A stretch of DNA of 64,000 nucleotides from Variovorax sp. UMC13 (GTDB lineage Bacteria > Pseudomonadota > Gammaproteobacteria > Burkholderiales > Burkholderiaceae_C): contig NZ_LZZW01000010.1 of the NCBI RefSeq assembly GCF_014170375.1, positions 349,410-413,409 of the forward strand, given 5' to 3'. Below are positions 56,037-64,000 of the stretch, one piece after another; position 1 is the first letter of the stretch, and the number at the start of each line of letters is the position of its first letter. Under the pieces are notes generated by a model. The model had not been told where the DNA came from. It did not search any database and saw only the letters and a program-made list of their open reading frames with translations. The position numbers and the translations under genes are program-made.

Positions 56037-57214
56037 TTGCGGCTCCCGCTGGCGGGCTTTGGGGGCTCGACGACAGTGACGCCGGGCTTGAGCTTGTACT
56101 GCCCGTCGGTCACCACCCGCTGGCCGGCCGCCAGGCCCTTGTCGATCACGGCCGTGCCGTCGGCGATCTGCACCACGTGCACCGGCACGTTCTGCGCCTT
56201 GTCGTCGGCGTCGACCGCCCAGACGTAGGTGTTGTCCTGGCCGCGCTGGACGGCGGCGGCGGGCACGGTGAGCGCATCGGGCCGGCGGTCGAGCTGCAGC
56301 CGCACGTTCACGTACTGGCCGGGCCACAGCGTGTGCTGCGGGTTGGCGAAGCTGCCCTTGAGCTGCACGGTGCCGGTGGCGGTGTCGATCTGGTTGTTCA
56401 GCAGGATGAGTTTGCCGGTGCCCAGCAGTTGCGTGCCGGAGCGGTCATAGGCCACCACCGACAGCGGCTGTGCGCTCTGCTGCTGCTGCGCGCGGTGGAT
56501 GTCCTGCACCGCATCCTCGGGCAGCGTGAACTGCACCGCGATGGGGTCGATCTGGTTGATCACCACCAGCCCGTTGGTGTCGGCCGCATGCACGATGTTG
56601 CCCGGGTCCACCAGCCGGGCGCCCGCGCGCCCGTTCATGGGCGAGGCGATGCGCGTGAAGCTCAGCTGCACCTGCGCGTACTGCACCTGCGCGGCATCGC
56701 TCTGCACCGTGGCCTCGAGCTGGTGGACCAGGGCCTTCTGCGTGTCCACCTGCTGCTGCGTGGCCGCGTCCTGCCCGAGCAGCGTGGTGTAGCGCTGCAG
56801 GTCGGCGCGCGCGTTGGCGAGCTGGGCCGCGTCCCGGGCCCGGGTGGCCTGCGCCTGGGCGAGCTGGGCCTGCAAGGTGCGCGGATCGAGCTGCGCAAGC
56901 AGCTGGCCGGCCTTCACGTCCTGCCCCTCGACGAAGCCGACCTTGTCGAGCTGGCCGTCGATGCGCGCCCGCACGGTCACGGTGGCCATCGAGGCGACGG
57001 TGCCGATGCCGGAGCGATAGACCTGCACGTTCTGCGGCGTCACGCGCGCGGTGCTGACCTGCACCGGCGGCGGTGCCTTGGGGGCCTCGGGCTTGGCGGC
57101 ATGGGCGGCCTGGTGCGTGAGCGCCCAGGCCCCGCCGCCCAGCAGCAGCACGAGCGCGGCAGCCGCGAGCCAGGTGGTTCGGCGAGGGGGGGTGGCGGTG
57201 TCGGCGGTCGTCAT
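56033..57214 (-). CDS. RND periplasmic adaptor (MdtA-like membrane fusion protein)
   Basis: 393-residue adaptor. A single N-terminal TM anchor TWLAAAALVLLLGGGAWALT is followed by a barrel-sandwich half motif (ATVTVRARIDGQLDKVGFVE), a coiled-coil hairpin rich in Gln/Ala (residues about 110-190) and a beta-barrel region with GRAGARLVDPGNIVHAADTN. Typical MdtA length and order. Four bases before its stop the pump gene starts; the OM factor gene ends just upstream. Confidence 0.94.
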   Translation of the reverse strand: MTTADTATPPRRTTWLAAAALVLLLGGGAWALTHQAAHAAKPEAPKAPPPVQVSTARVTPQNVQVYRSGIGTVASMATVTVRARIDGQLDKVGFVEGQDVKAGQLLAQLDPRTLQAQLAQAQATRARDAAQLANARADLQRYTTLLGQDAATQQQVDTQKALVHQLEATVQSDAAQVQYAQVQLSFTRIASPMNGRAGARLVDPGNIVHAADTNGLVVINQIDPIAVQFTLPEDAVQDIHRAQQQQSAQPLSVVAYDRSGTQLLGTGKLILLNNQIDTATGTVQLKGSFANPQHTLWPGQYVNVRLQLDRRPDALTVPAAAVQRGQDNTYVWAVDADDKAQNVPVHVVQIADGTAVIDKGLAAGQRVVTDGQYKLKPGVTVVEPPKPASGSRN

Positions 57215-57218
57215 GGCA

Positions 57219-58754
57219 TCAGTTCCCGGAAGTCTTCGGTGCGGCGGCCACGGCGGTGGCGTCGGCGGCGTTCCAGCCGCCGCCCGTGGCCGCGATCAGC
57301 GACACGCTGGCGGCCAGCTGGCGGCCGAGCACCTGCGCGGCGGTGCGCTGGTTGGTGAGCGAGAGGGTCTGCGCCGTCACCACGCTCAGGTAGGTCGCGG
57401 TGCCCGCGCGGTACTGGCTCAGCGCCAGCCGCTCGGCGAGCTGCGCGGCGCGCACGGCATCGGCCTGCAGCGCCGATTCGCGCTCGAGCACGCGCAGCGT
57501 GGCCAGGTTGTCCTCCACCTGCTGGAAGCCCCCGAGCACGGTCTGCTTGTATTGCGCGACCGAGGCGTCGTAGGCGGCCACGGCCTGGTCGGTGTGCGCC
57601 TTGCGCAGGCCGCCGTCGAACACCGTCTGCGCCAGCGCCGCGCCCAGCGACCACACGCGGCTGGGCGTGTCGAACAGCGAGGCCAGGCCGGCGGCGCTGA
57701 AGCCGCCGCTGGCGCTGAGCACGATCTGCGGGAAGTACGCGGCCTTGGCAACACCGATGTTGGCGTTGGCGGCCTGCACGCGGCGCTCGGCGCCGGCGAT
57801 GTCGGGGCGGCGCTCGAGCAGTTCCGAGGGCAGGCCGGTGGGCGCGACCGGCAGCTGGAGCTTGAGCGCGGCCGAAGAGGACAGCGTCTCGGCGGTCGGC
57901 GGCTGCGAGGTCGCGGCCAGCGGCGCCAGCGAGAAGGCGGCGGGCGCCTGCCCCGTGAGCACCGCGATCGCATGCTCGAGCTGCGCGCGCTGGGCCTCGA
58001 GGTCCACGGCCTGGGCCTGCGCGGTCCTGAGCTGGCTTTCGGCCAGCGCCACGTCGGAGCGCAGCACGGTGCCGGCGGCGTACTGGTGCTGCGTGAGCTC
58101 CAGCGCCCGGGCGTAGGCCGCGGTGGTGCTGGCGTAGAGGTCGCGCTGCAGGTCGATCACGCGCACCTGCAGGTAGTCCTGCGCCAGCGTGGTCTGGATG
58201 CTCAAGCGCGCACCCGCCAGGTCGTCGGCACTGGCCTGCTCGCTGGCGCTGCCGGCCTCGACCGAACGCCGCACCGCGCCCCAGAGGTCGGGCTCCCAGC
58301 TGGCGCCCAGGCCCAGGGTGTCGGTGGTACCGAGCCGGACGGCGCCGGTGCTGTTGGTCTGCGCGCGGCTGGCGCCGGCGTTGAGGCCGACGCTGGGGAA
58401 GAAGTTTGCGCGCGCTGCCGCGGTGATGGCCTGCGCCTGGCGGTACTGGGCCTCGGCGATGCGGAGGTTCTGGTTGGCCGCGTTGGCCCGCACGATCAGC
58501 GCGCCCAGTACGGGGTCGCCGTAGGCCTCCCACCAGGGATGGCTGGCGTCGACGGCCTGCGGGGCGGCGGTCTTCCAGGGGCCGCCGCTTTCCTTGTAGG
58601 CCAGCGGCAGGTCCATCGCCGGGCGGACGTAGTCGGGGCCGACCGCGCAGCCGGCCAGCAGCAGCGCGGCCAGCGCGAGCAGGCTCAGCGTCGCTGGCGG
58701 GGAACGGAGAAGGCGCGCCGGTCGTCGCGCGCGTGCTGCATCGGATGCGTCCAT
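57219..58754 (-). CDS. Outer-membrane efflux lipoprotein (NodT/OprM-type)
   Basis: 511-residue TolC-like outer-membrane channel of the RND pump. Signal region LSLLALAALLLAGCAVGPDY contains the lipobox LAGC and the family motif AVGPDYVRP. The mature part has two OEP repeats, with PSELLERRPDIAGAERRVQA (RRPDI motif) typical of NodT proteins. It is the first gene of the five-gene operon and lies 74 bp below urtE's stop. Confidence 0.95.
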   Translation of the reverse strand: MDASDAARARRPARLLRSPPATLSLLALAALLLAGCAVGPDYVRPAMDLPLAYKESGGPWKTAAPQAVDASHPWWEAYGDPVLGALIVRANAANQNLRIAEAQYRQAQAITAAARANFFPSVGLNAGASRAQTNSTGAVRLGTTDTLGLGASWEPDLWGAVRRSVEAGSASEQASADDLAGARLSIQTTLAQDYLQVRVIDLQRDLYASTTAAYARALELTQHQYAAGTVLRSDVALAESQLRTAQAQAVDLEAQRAQLEHAIAVLTGQAPAAFSLAPLAATSQPPTAETLSSSAALKLQLPVAPTGLPSELLERRPDIAGAERRVQAANANIGVAKAAYFPQIVLSASGGFSAAGLASLFDTPSRVWSLGAALAQTVFDGGLRKAHTDQAVAAYDASVAQYKQTVLGGFQQVEDNLATLRVLERESALQADAVRAAQLAERLALSQYRAGTATYLSVVTAQTLSLTNQRTAAQVLGRQLAASVSLIAATGGGWNAADATAVAAAPKTSGN

Positions 58755-58828
58755 GGTGGATGCACTCTAGGCACCCGCCACAGACCGCACGCTGTCGGAT
58801 TCATGACGGTTCTGTCAGTTTGGGCGCC

Positions 58829-59521
58829 TCAGATCGCGACCAGCTGGCGCACGCCGTCGGCTTCCATGTCCTTGCCCAGCCCGCGCGCGATCACCTCGCC
58901 GCGCTCCATCACCAGGTAGTCGTCGGCCAGTTCCTGCGCGAAGTCGTAGTACTGCTCGCACAGCACAATCGCCATGTCGCCGCGGTCGGCCAGCATGCGG
59001 ATCACGCGGCCGATGTCCTTGATGATCGAGGGCTGGATGCCCTCGGTGGGCTCGTCGAGGATCAGCAGCTTGGGCTTCGGTGCCAACGCACGCGCGATGG
59101 CGAGCTGCTGCTGCTGGCCGCCGGAGAGGTCGCCGCCTCGGCGGTGGATCATCTGCTTGAGCACGGGGAAGAGCTCGAACAGCTCCGAGGGGATCGGGGT
59201 GCTGCCGCTCTTGTAGGCCAGGCCCATGCGCAGGTTCTCCTCGACCGTGAGGCGGGCGAAGATTTCCCGTCCCTGGGGGACGAAGCCCATGCCGGCGCGG
59301 GCCCGGTCATAGGGCGTCTTTTTCTGGATCGGCTGGCCGTCGAATTCGATGCTGCCGCTCTTGATGGGGACCAGGCCCATCAGCGATTTCAGCAGCGTGG
59401 TCTTGCCGACGCCGTTGCGGCCCAGGAGGACGGTGACCTTGCCCAGTTTGGCTTCGAAGCTGAGGTCGCGGAGGATGTGGGAGCCGCCGTAGTACTGGTG
59501 GATGTTTTTTACCGTGAGCAT
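58829..59521 (-). CDS. urtE: Urea ABC transporter ATPase UrtE
   Basis: 230-residue branched-chain amino-acid-type (LivF-like) ATPase of the urea importer. It starts MLTVKNIHQYYGGSHILRDL. Walker A is LLGRNGVGKTT, the signature LSGGQQQQLAIARAL, Walker B LLILDEPTEGIQPS. The Urt-specific start and the length of 230 residues match UrtE. AGAGGCACAAGA precedes the ATG. UrtD lies 746 bp upstream, separated by the repeat element 59551-60242. Confidence 0.95.
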   Translation of the reverse strand: MLTVKNIHQYYGGSHILRDLSFEAKLGKVTVLLGRNGVGKTTLLKSLMGLVPIKSGSIEFDGQPIQKKTPYDRARAGMGFVPQGREIFARLTVEENLRMGLAYKSGSTPIPSELFELFPVLKQMIHRRGGDLSGGQQQQLAIARALAPKPKLLILDEPTEGIQPSIIKDIGRVIRMLADRGDMAIVLCEQYYDFAQELADDYLVMERGEVIARGLGKDMEADGVRQLVAI

Positions 59522-59550
59522 TCTTGTGCCTCTGCGCTTTGGTTGAGGGC

Positions 59551-60242
59551 GGGGCCGGGACTCGCCCCGGCGGGCGACTCACTTTCTTTTGCTTCGCCAA
59601 AAGAAAGTAAGCAAAGAAAAGGCGACCCTGCTGTCTGCGACCCTCCGCTTCGCTGCGGGCAACCTGCGGTGCTCGCGGTTCGCGGGGACTCGCCCCGGCG
59701 GGCGACTCACTTTCTTTTGCTTCGCCAAAAGAAAGTAAGCAAAGAAAAGGCGACCCTGCTGTCTGCGACCCTCCGCTTCGCTGCGGGCAACCTGCGGTGC
59801 TCGCGGTTCGCGGGGTCTCGCTCGAACTCGCTTCGCTCAGACAATCGCGAGCCCTGATCCGCGAACCGCTGCGCTCCTCGGCGCAGCCAGAAGGGATTTG
59901 GGAGCGGGAACCGAACGGGCCATCGCTTCGCTCGGCCATCAAAACAGACATCAGCACCGCAGGCGCAAGGCGCCTGCGGTGCGTTGTGGGCCGAGCGAAG
60001 CAAAGGCCCGAGCGCTCTTCAAGCCCCTCTGGATGCGCTGAGGAGCGGAGCGTTTCGCGGATCAGGGCTCGCAGTTGTTTGAGCGAAGCGAGTTCTGCGA
60101 GACCCCGCGAAACGTGAGCACCGCAGGGTGCCCTGGAGCGAAGCGGAAGGGTCGCAGACGGTGGGGTCGCCTTTCTTTTGCTTACTTTTCTTTGGCGAAG
60201 CAAAGAAAAGTGAGTCGCCCGCCGGGGCGAAATCCCGGCCCC
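59551..60242. repeat. 692-bp inverted-repeat element between urtD and urtE, with a 128-bp tandem duplication
   Basis: The left end is a 128-bp unit repeated twice in tandem (59558-59685 and 59686-59813); its reverse complement ends the element at roughly 60160-60242, so the whole is a long imperfect palindrome. The middle arms also match: 59805-59890 region with 60020-60110. The centre has CACCGCAGGCGCAAGGCGCC-type self-complementarity near 59955-59980. A hallmark within each unit is TTTTGCTTCGCCAAAAGAAAG. No transposase, no coding content. It separates urtD and urtE, which are normally adjacent. Confidence 0.8.
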
Positions 60243-60267
60243 AGGCCCCACCAACGCCAACAACGGA

Positions 60268-61140
60268 TCAACGACCAAGATAGACCTCGATCACCCGCTC
60301 ATCCCCCTGCACCTCATCCAGCGTCCCCTGCGCCAACACAGACCCATCGCACAACACCGTGACGATCTCCGAAATGGTCCGGATGAAGCTCATGTCGTGC
60401 TCCACCACCATCAGCGAGTGCTTGCCCTTCAAGGTGAGGAAAAGCTCGGCCGTCCGCGCCGTCTCCTCGTCGGTCATCCCCGCCACCGGCTCGTCGAGCA
60501 GCAGCAGCTTCGGGTCCTGCATCAGCAGCATGCCGATCTCCAGCCACTGCTTCTGCCCATGGCTCAGGTTCCCCGCCATGCGCGACACGCTGTCCGCCAG
60601 GTGGATGGTCTCCAGCACCTCGGCCAGCCGGTCGCTCTGGGCCGAATCGAGCCGGAACAGCATCGACTGCCGCACGCCCTTGTTCGTCTTCAACGCGAGT
60701 TCGAGGTTCTCGAACACCGTGAGCTGCTCGAACACCGTCGGCTTCTGGAACTTGCGGCCGATGCCCAGCTGCGCGATGTCGGCTTCCTTGTGGCGCAGCA
60801 GGTCGATGGTGCTGCCGAAGAACACGGTGCCCGAATCGGGCCGCGTCTTGCCGGTGATGATGTCCATCATCGTGGTCTTGCCCGCGCCGTTGGGGCCGAT
60901 GATGCAGCGCAGCTCGCCCGGCGCGATGTCGAGCGACAGTTTGTTGATCGCATTGAAGCCGTCGAAGCTCACGCACACGTCCTCGAGGTACAGGATGCGG
61001 CCGTGCGTGACGTCGACCTCGCCCGGCGTCGCATGGCGGCCGAAGTCTGCCGCGCGGCCGCCCGATTCGGTCTGCCCCGGCACCGGGCCATGGACCTTCG
61101 CGATGCGCTGCGCGCCCTCTTCCATCAGGTCGGGCGTCAT
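60268..61140 (-). CDS. urtD: Urea ABC transporter ATPase UrtD
   Basis: 290-residue LivG-like ATPase of the urea importer. Walker A is IIGPNGAGKTT, the signature LSHGQKQWLEIGMLL, Walker B LLLLDEPVAGMTDEE. The N-terminal extension of about 35 residues before the fold is somewhat longer than usual. The start at 61140 overlaps the urtC stop (ATGA), confirming coupling. Its downstream partner urtE is displaced by the repeat element. Confidence 0.95.
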   Translation of the reverse strand: MTPDLMEEGAQRIAKVHGPVPGQTESGGRAADFGRHATPGEVDVTHGRILYLEDVCVSFDGFNAINKLSLDIAPGELRCIIGPNGAGKTTMMDIITGKTRPDSGTVFFGSTIDLLRHKEADIAQLGIGRKFQKPTVFEQLTVFENLELALKTNKGVRQSMLFRLDSAQSDRLAEVLETIHLADSVSRMAGNLSHGQKQWLEIGMLLMQDPKLLLLDEPVAGMTDEETARTAELFLTLKGKHSLMVVEHDMSFIRTISEIVTVLCDGSVLAQGTLDEVQGDERVIEVYLGR

Positions 61141-62351
61141 GCGCGGGCTCCTTCGGGCGTGGCGACAGTGGGTGAAGGAAGGGCCGCGGGCTCGACGCCT
61201 TCCGACGCGGCCAGCGCGCGCTGCGCCTCGAGCCGGCCGTCGCTGGGGGATTTTTCCTTCGCGCGCCACTTGCGCACCAGGCCCACGATGCCGTTGGGCA
61301 GGAACAGCGTGACGGCGATGAACAGCGCACCGAGGAAGTACAGCCAGTACTCAGGGTAGGCCACCGTGAGCCAGCTCTTCGCGCCGTTGACGATGAAGGC
61401 GCCGAGGATCGGGCCGATCAAGGTGGCGCGGCCGCCGACCGCGGCCCAGACCGCGATCTCGATCGAGTTGGCCGCGCTCATCTCGCCGGGGTTGATGATG
61501 CCCACCTGCGGCACGTAGAGCGCGCCCGCCACGCCGCACATGATGGCCGAGATGACCCAGATCGTGAGCTTGTAGGGCAGTGGGTTGTAGCCCGAGAACA
61601 TCACGCGCGTCTCGGCATCGCGAATCGCTTGCAGCACGCGGCCGAACTTGCTGCGGACCAGCCATTGGCTGAACAGGAAGAAGCCCAGCAGGGTCAGGCC
61701 GGTGAGCACGAACAGCGTCATGCGCATGCCCTGGGTGGCGATCGGGATGTCGAGGATGCGCTTGAAGTCGGTGAAACCGTTGTTGCCGCCGAAGCCGGTC
61801 TCGTTGCGGAAGAACAGCAGCATCGCGGCGAAGGTCATGGCCTGCGTGATGATCGAGAAGTACACGCCCTTGATGCGCGAGCGGAAGGCGAAGAAGCCGA
61901 ACACGAAGGCGATCAGGCCGGGCACCGCGACGATCAGGATCAACGTCATCACGAAGCTGCCCGAGAAGGTCCAGTGCCAGGGCAGCGTCTTCCAGTCGAG
62001 GAACACCATGAAGTCGGGCAGATCGCTCTTGTAGTTGCCGTCGGTGCCAATCTGGCGCATCAGGTACATGCCCATCATGTAGCCGCCCAGCGCGAAGAAC
62101 ATGCCGTGGCCCAGCGACAGGATGCCGGTGTAGCCCCAGATCAGGTCCATGGCCAGCGCGCAGATCGCGTAGCACATGATCTTGCCGAGCAGCGCGACCG
62201 CGTAGTCGCTCATGTAGAACGCGCTCTCGCGCGGCAGCACGAGGTTGAGCAGCGGCGCCAGCGCGCACACCACGATCAGCGCGACGAAGAAGGCCGTCCA
62301 GCCCTTGCCGCTCAGCAGCGGGCCTTTGGTGGGGAGGGTGATCTTGCTCAT
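61137..62351 (-). CDS. urtC: Urea ABC transporter permease UrtC
   Basis: 404-residue LivM-like permease with about ten TM helices. The signature for UrtC is AMDLIWGYTGILSLGHGMFF, then the MMGMYLMRQIGTDGN loop, and a long C-terminal hydrophilic tail (EKSPSDGRLEAQRALAASEG). The start overlaps the urtB stop, and its stop overlaps the urtD start. The permease works with UrtB as a heterodimer. Operon order urtB-C-D-E is the normal one. Confidence 0.95.
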   Translation of the reverse strand: MSKITLPTKGPLLSGKGWTAFFVALIVVCALAPLLNLVLPRESAFYMSDYAVALLGKIMCYAICALAMDLIWGYTGILSLGHGMFFALGGYMMGMYLMRQIGTDGNYKSDLPDFMVFLDWKTLPWHWTFSGSFVMTLILIVAVPGLIAFVFGFFAFRSRIKGVYFSIITQAMTFAAMLLFFRNETGFGGNNGFTDFKRILDIPIATQGMRMTLFVLTGLTLLGFFLFSQWLVRSKFGRVLQAIRDAETRVMFSGYNPLPYKLTIWVISAIMCGVAGALYVPQVGIINPGEMSAANSIEIAVWAAVGGRATLIGPILGAFIVNGAKSWLTVAYPEYWLYFLGALFIAVTLFLPNGIVGLVRKWRAKEKSPSDGRLEAQRALAASEGVEPAALPSPTVATPEGARA

Positions 62352-63931
62352 GCTTCTGCACTCCGGCCCTTCATGGCAAAAATTCCTTGGGGCCGCTTCT
62401 GGATGAAGATGATGATGAAGACCAGCACCGCGATCTTCGCGAGCACCGCGCCGGCCCAGCCTTCGATGAACTTGTTGAGGATGCCCAGGCCCATGGCCGC
62501 GTACACCGTGCCGGCGAGCTGGCCCACGCCGCCCATCACCACCACCATGAAGGAGTCGACGATGTAGCTCTGGCCCAGGTCGGGGCCGACGTTGCCGATC
62601 TGGCTCAGCGCGCAGCCCGCCAGGCCCGCAATGCCCGAGCCCAGCGCGAAGGCGTAGGTGTCGATGCGCGCGGTGTTCACGCCCATGCACGAGGCGATCG
62701 GCCGGTTCTGCGTGACGCCGCGCACGAACAGGCCCAGCCGCGTGCGGCCGATCAGCCATCCCATGGCCAGCAGCACCAGCACTGCGAAGATCACGATGCA
62801 GATGCGATTCCAGGGCAGGGTCACGTTGCTCAGCATGCTGAAGCCGCCGCTCATCCAGCCCGGGTTCTCGACGCCCACGTTCTGCGCGCCGAACAGCGTG
62901 CGCACCAGCTGCTGCAGCATCAGGCTGATGCCCCAGGTGGCGAGCAGGGTCTCGAGCGGCCGGCCGTAGAGGAAGCGGATCACGCCGCGCTCGAGCACCG
63001 CGCCGACCAGCGCCGACACCAGGAAAGACACCGGGATGGCCGCCACCAGGTAGAAGCCGAAGGCCGATTCGGGCAGGTACTTCTGGAACAGGCCCTGCAT
63101 CACGTAGGTGGCGTAGGCACCGATCATCATCAGCTCGCCGTGCGCCATGTTGATCACGCCCATCAGCCCGTAGGTGATGGCCAGGCCCAGCGCGGCCAGC
63201 AGCAGCACCGAGCCCAGGCTGATGCCGCTGAACACCGCGTTGATGCGGTCGCCCCAGACCAGCGCACCGTCGATGCTGGCGATGGAGGCGGCGATGGCGC
63301 TCTTCACGCCCGCGTCGGTCTCGTCGGCCAGGCGCTGGTTGAGCAGCAGCTTGGTGTCGGGGCTCTTGCGTTCGGCCAGCGCCTGGGCCGCAGCGATGCG
63401 CCGGGCCGGGTCGGCGCTGTTGAGCGTGGAGGCCGCGCGCACCAGTTCGAGTTGCGCCTTGATGGCGGGATTCGTCTCCGCGGCCAGCGCCTTCTCGACG
63501 GCCGGCAGTCGCGACTCGCTGGGCTCCTTGAGCAGGCCCTGGGCGGCTTCGGCGCGCACCTTGTCGTCCTTGCTGCCGAGTTGCAGCACGGCCTGCGCGG
63601 CGTCGAAGGCGCCGCGCATCATGTTGTTGTTGACCACGTCCTCGGCGGTCTCGGGCACCTTGAGCTCGACGCCGGTCACGGGGTCGTAGCCCTTGTCGTC
63701 TTTCATCACGAAGACCTTGTCCTCAGTGAACTTGACCGCGTCGTCGGCCATGGCCTGGATGAAGGCGGCCGTTTTCTCGTCGGCCGTGAGCACGGCCTTG
63801 TCGAGCGCGGCGATCCGGGCCTCGGTGTCGCCGAAGGCGATGGCCCGGGCTTCGTCGGCGGTCAGCGCGTGGGCGGCCGATGCCATGAAGAGCATGGCGG
63901 CGATGGCGCAGTGGAGGGAGCGTCGAAGCAT
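62348..63931 (-). CDS. urtB: Urea ABC transporter permease UrtB (with large periplasmic N-terminal region)
   Basis: 527-residue LivH-like permease. After a signal-like N-terminus (SLHCAIAAMLFMASAAHA) comes a hydrophilic region of about 200 residues with HEAT-like repeats (LPAVEKALAAETNPAIKAQL), then the TM permease with INMAHGELMMIGAYATYVMQ, the LivH/UrtB motif. The ATG at 63931 was taken; a GTG at 63940 would add three residues. UrtA would lie outside the window to the right. Confidence 0.93.
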   Translation of the reverse strand: MLRRSLHCAIAAMLFMASAAHALTADEARAIAFGDTEARIAALDKAVLTADEKTAAFIQAMADDAVKFTEDKVFVMKDDKGYDPVTGVELKVPETAEDVVNNNMMRGAFDAAQAVLQLGSKDDKVRAEAAQGLLKEPSESRLPAVEKALAAETNPAIKAQLELVRAASTLNSADPARRIAAAQALAERKSPDTKLLLNQRLADETDAGVKSAIAASIASIDGALVWGDRINAVFSGISLGSVLLLAALGLAITYGLMGVINMAHGELMMIGAYATYVMQGLFQKYLPESAFGFYLVAAIPVSFLVSALVGAVLERGVIRFLYGRPLETLLATWGISLMLQQLVRTLFGAQNVGVENPGWMSGGFSMLSNVTLPWNRICIVIFAVLVLLAMGWLIGRTRLGLFVRGVTQNRPIASCMGVNTARIDTYAFALGSGIAGLAGCALSQIGNVGPDLGQSYIVDSFMVVVMGGVGQLAGTVYAAMGLGILNKFIEGWAGAVLAKIAVLVFIIIFIQKRPQGIFAMKGRSAEA

Positions 63932-63971
63932 GTGCTGCACGGCATCGCGCCGCGTTGAGCATTGCCTTGCG

Positions 63972-63992
63972 CCCTCCCCTTCCGGGGGAGGG
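63972..63992. repeat. GC-rich hairpin of the same family as 8475-8583
   Basis: CCCTCCCC (63972-63979) pairs with GGGGAGGG (63985-63992) around a short loop, then a G-rich tail runs off the window edge. The unit matches the hairpins at 8563-8583. It lies in the 60 bp upstream of urtB. Confidence 0.6.
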
Positions 63993-64000
63993 TTGGGGTG

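Noticed and set aside
52953..56228. 1091-codon plus-strand frame across the RND pump
   Set aside because: Antisense shadow; the minus strand encodes an unmistakable RND permease, and the plus translation is Arg/His/Gln-rich with no domain.
59558..59813. Tandem 128-bp repeat considered as a CRISPR array
   Set aside because: Only two long identical units without spacers, and no cas genes nearby.
59557..60242. Several open frames of 90-110 codons within the urtD-urtE gap
   Set aside because: They come from the repeat itself and read as Ser/Arg-rich repeats in several frames on both strands; none has a start context or domain.

Overview
The window is GC-rich, densely coded betaproteobacterial chromosome. 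The mix of purine, urea, glyoxylate and efflux genes, the many LysR, GntR and IclR regulators, and the intergenic palindromic repeats point to Comamonadaceae, most likely Variovorax or a close relative. That assignment is inferred from gene content and style, not from a marker gene. I see no rRNA, tRNA, CRISPR array, transposase or prophage.

Left part (1-25.8 kb): purine and C2 metabolism. A membrane-bound urate hydroxylase with a cytochrome c tail (PuuD, cut by the window edge), XdhC, 5-hydroxyisourate hydrolase, an FCD-type GntR regulator, PuuE allantoinase, a fused OHCU decarboxylase-allantoate amidohydrolase, an M20-family protein and an NCS2 purine permease together take urate to ureidoglycolate plus urea. 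A near-identical TGTATACA palindrome lies upstream of puuD, hiuH/gntR and the permease, so these probably form one GntR regulon. A LysR-gcl-hyi-glxR block follows and would convert the glyoxylate to glycerate, and then maeB. Interspersed are a dgdR/dgdA-like pair with an amino-acid-binding protein, a DctA-type carrier with its own GntR, an aldo/keto reductase and an AI-2E-family exporter.

Middle (26-44 kb): a FecI-FecR-FecA-type iron signalling cassette has two lesions, an in-frame amber codon in the sigma factor and a frameshift near the receptor C-terminus. Then come a DUF917 protein with an OPT-family transporter divergent from an IclR regulator; an NMT1/THI5-like ABC importer with a nucleoside deaminase; OsmC; a Rieske oxygenase; a second deaminase; an orphan ureD preceded by a 268-bp nested palindromic element; a diguanylate cyclase and an MFS carrier.

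Right part (44-64 kb), almost all on the minus strand: a three-subunit membrane sugar/alcohol dehydrogenase (small subunit, GMC flavoprotein, triheme cytochrome c), two overlapping MFS exporters, a five-gene RND efflux and two-component operon (OMF-MFP-RND-RR-HK), and the urea ABC transporter genes urtE-D-C-B. A 692-bp repeat element separates urtD from urtE. The urea made by the left-hand purine pathway is the expected substrate of a Urt/urease route, but no urease structural genes are in the window.
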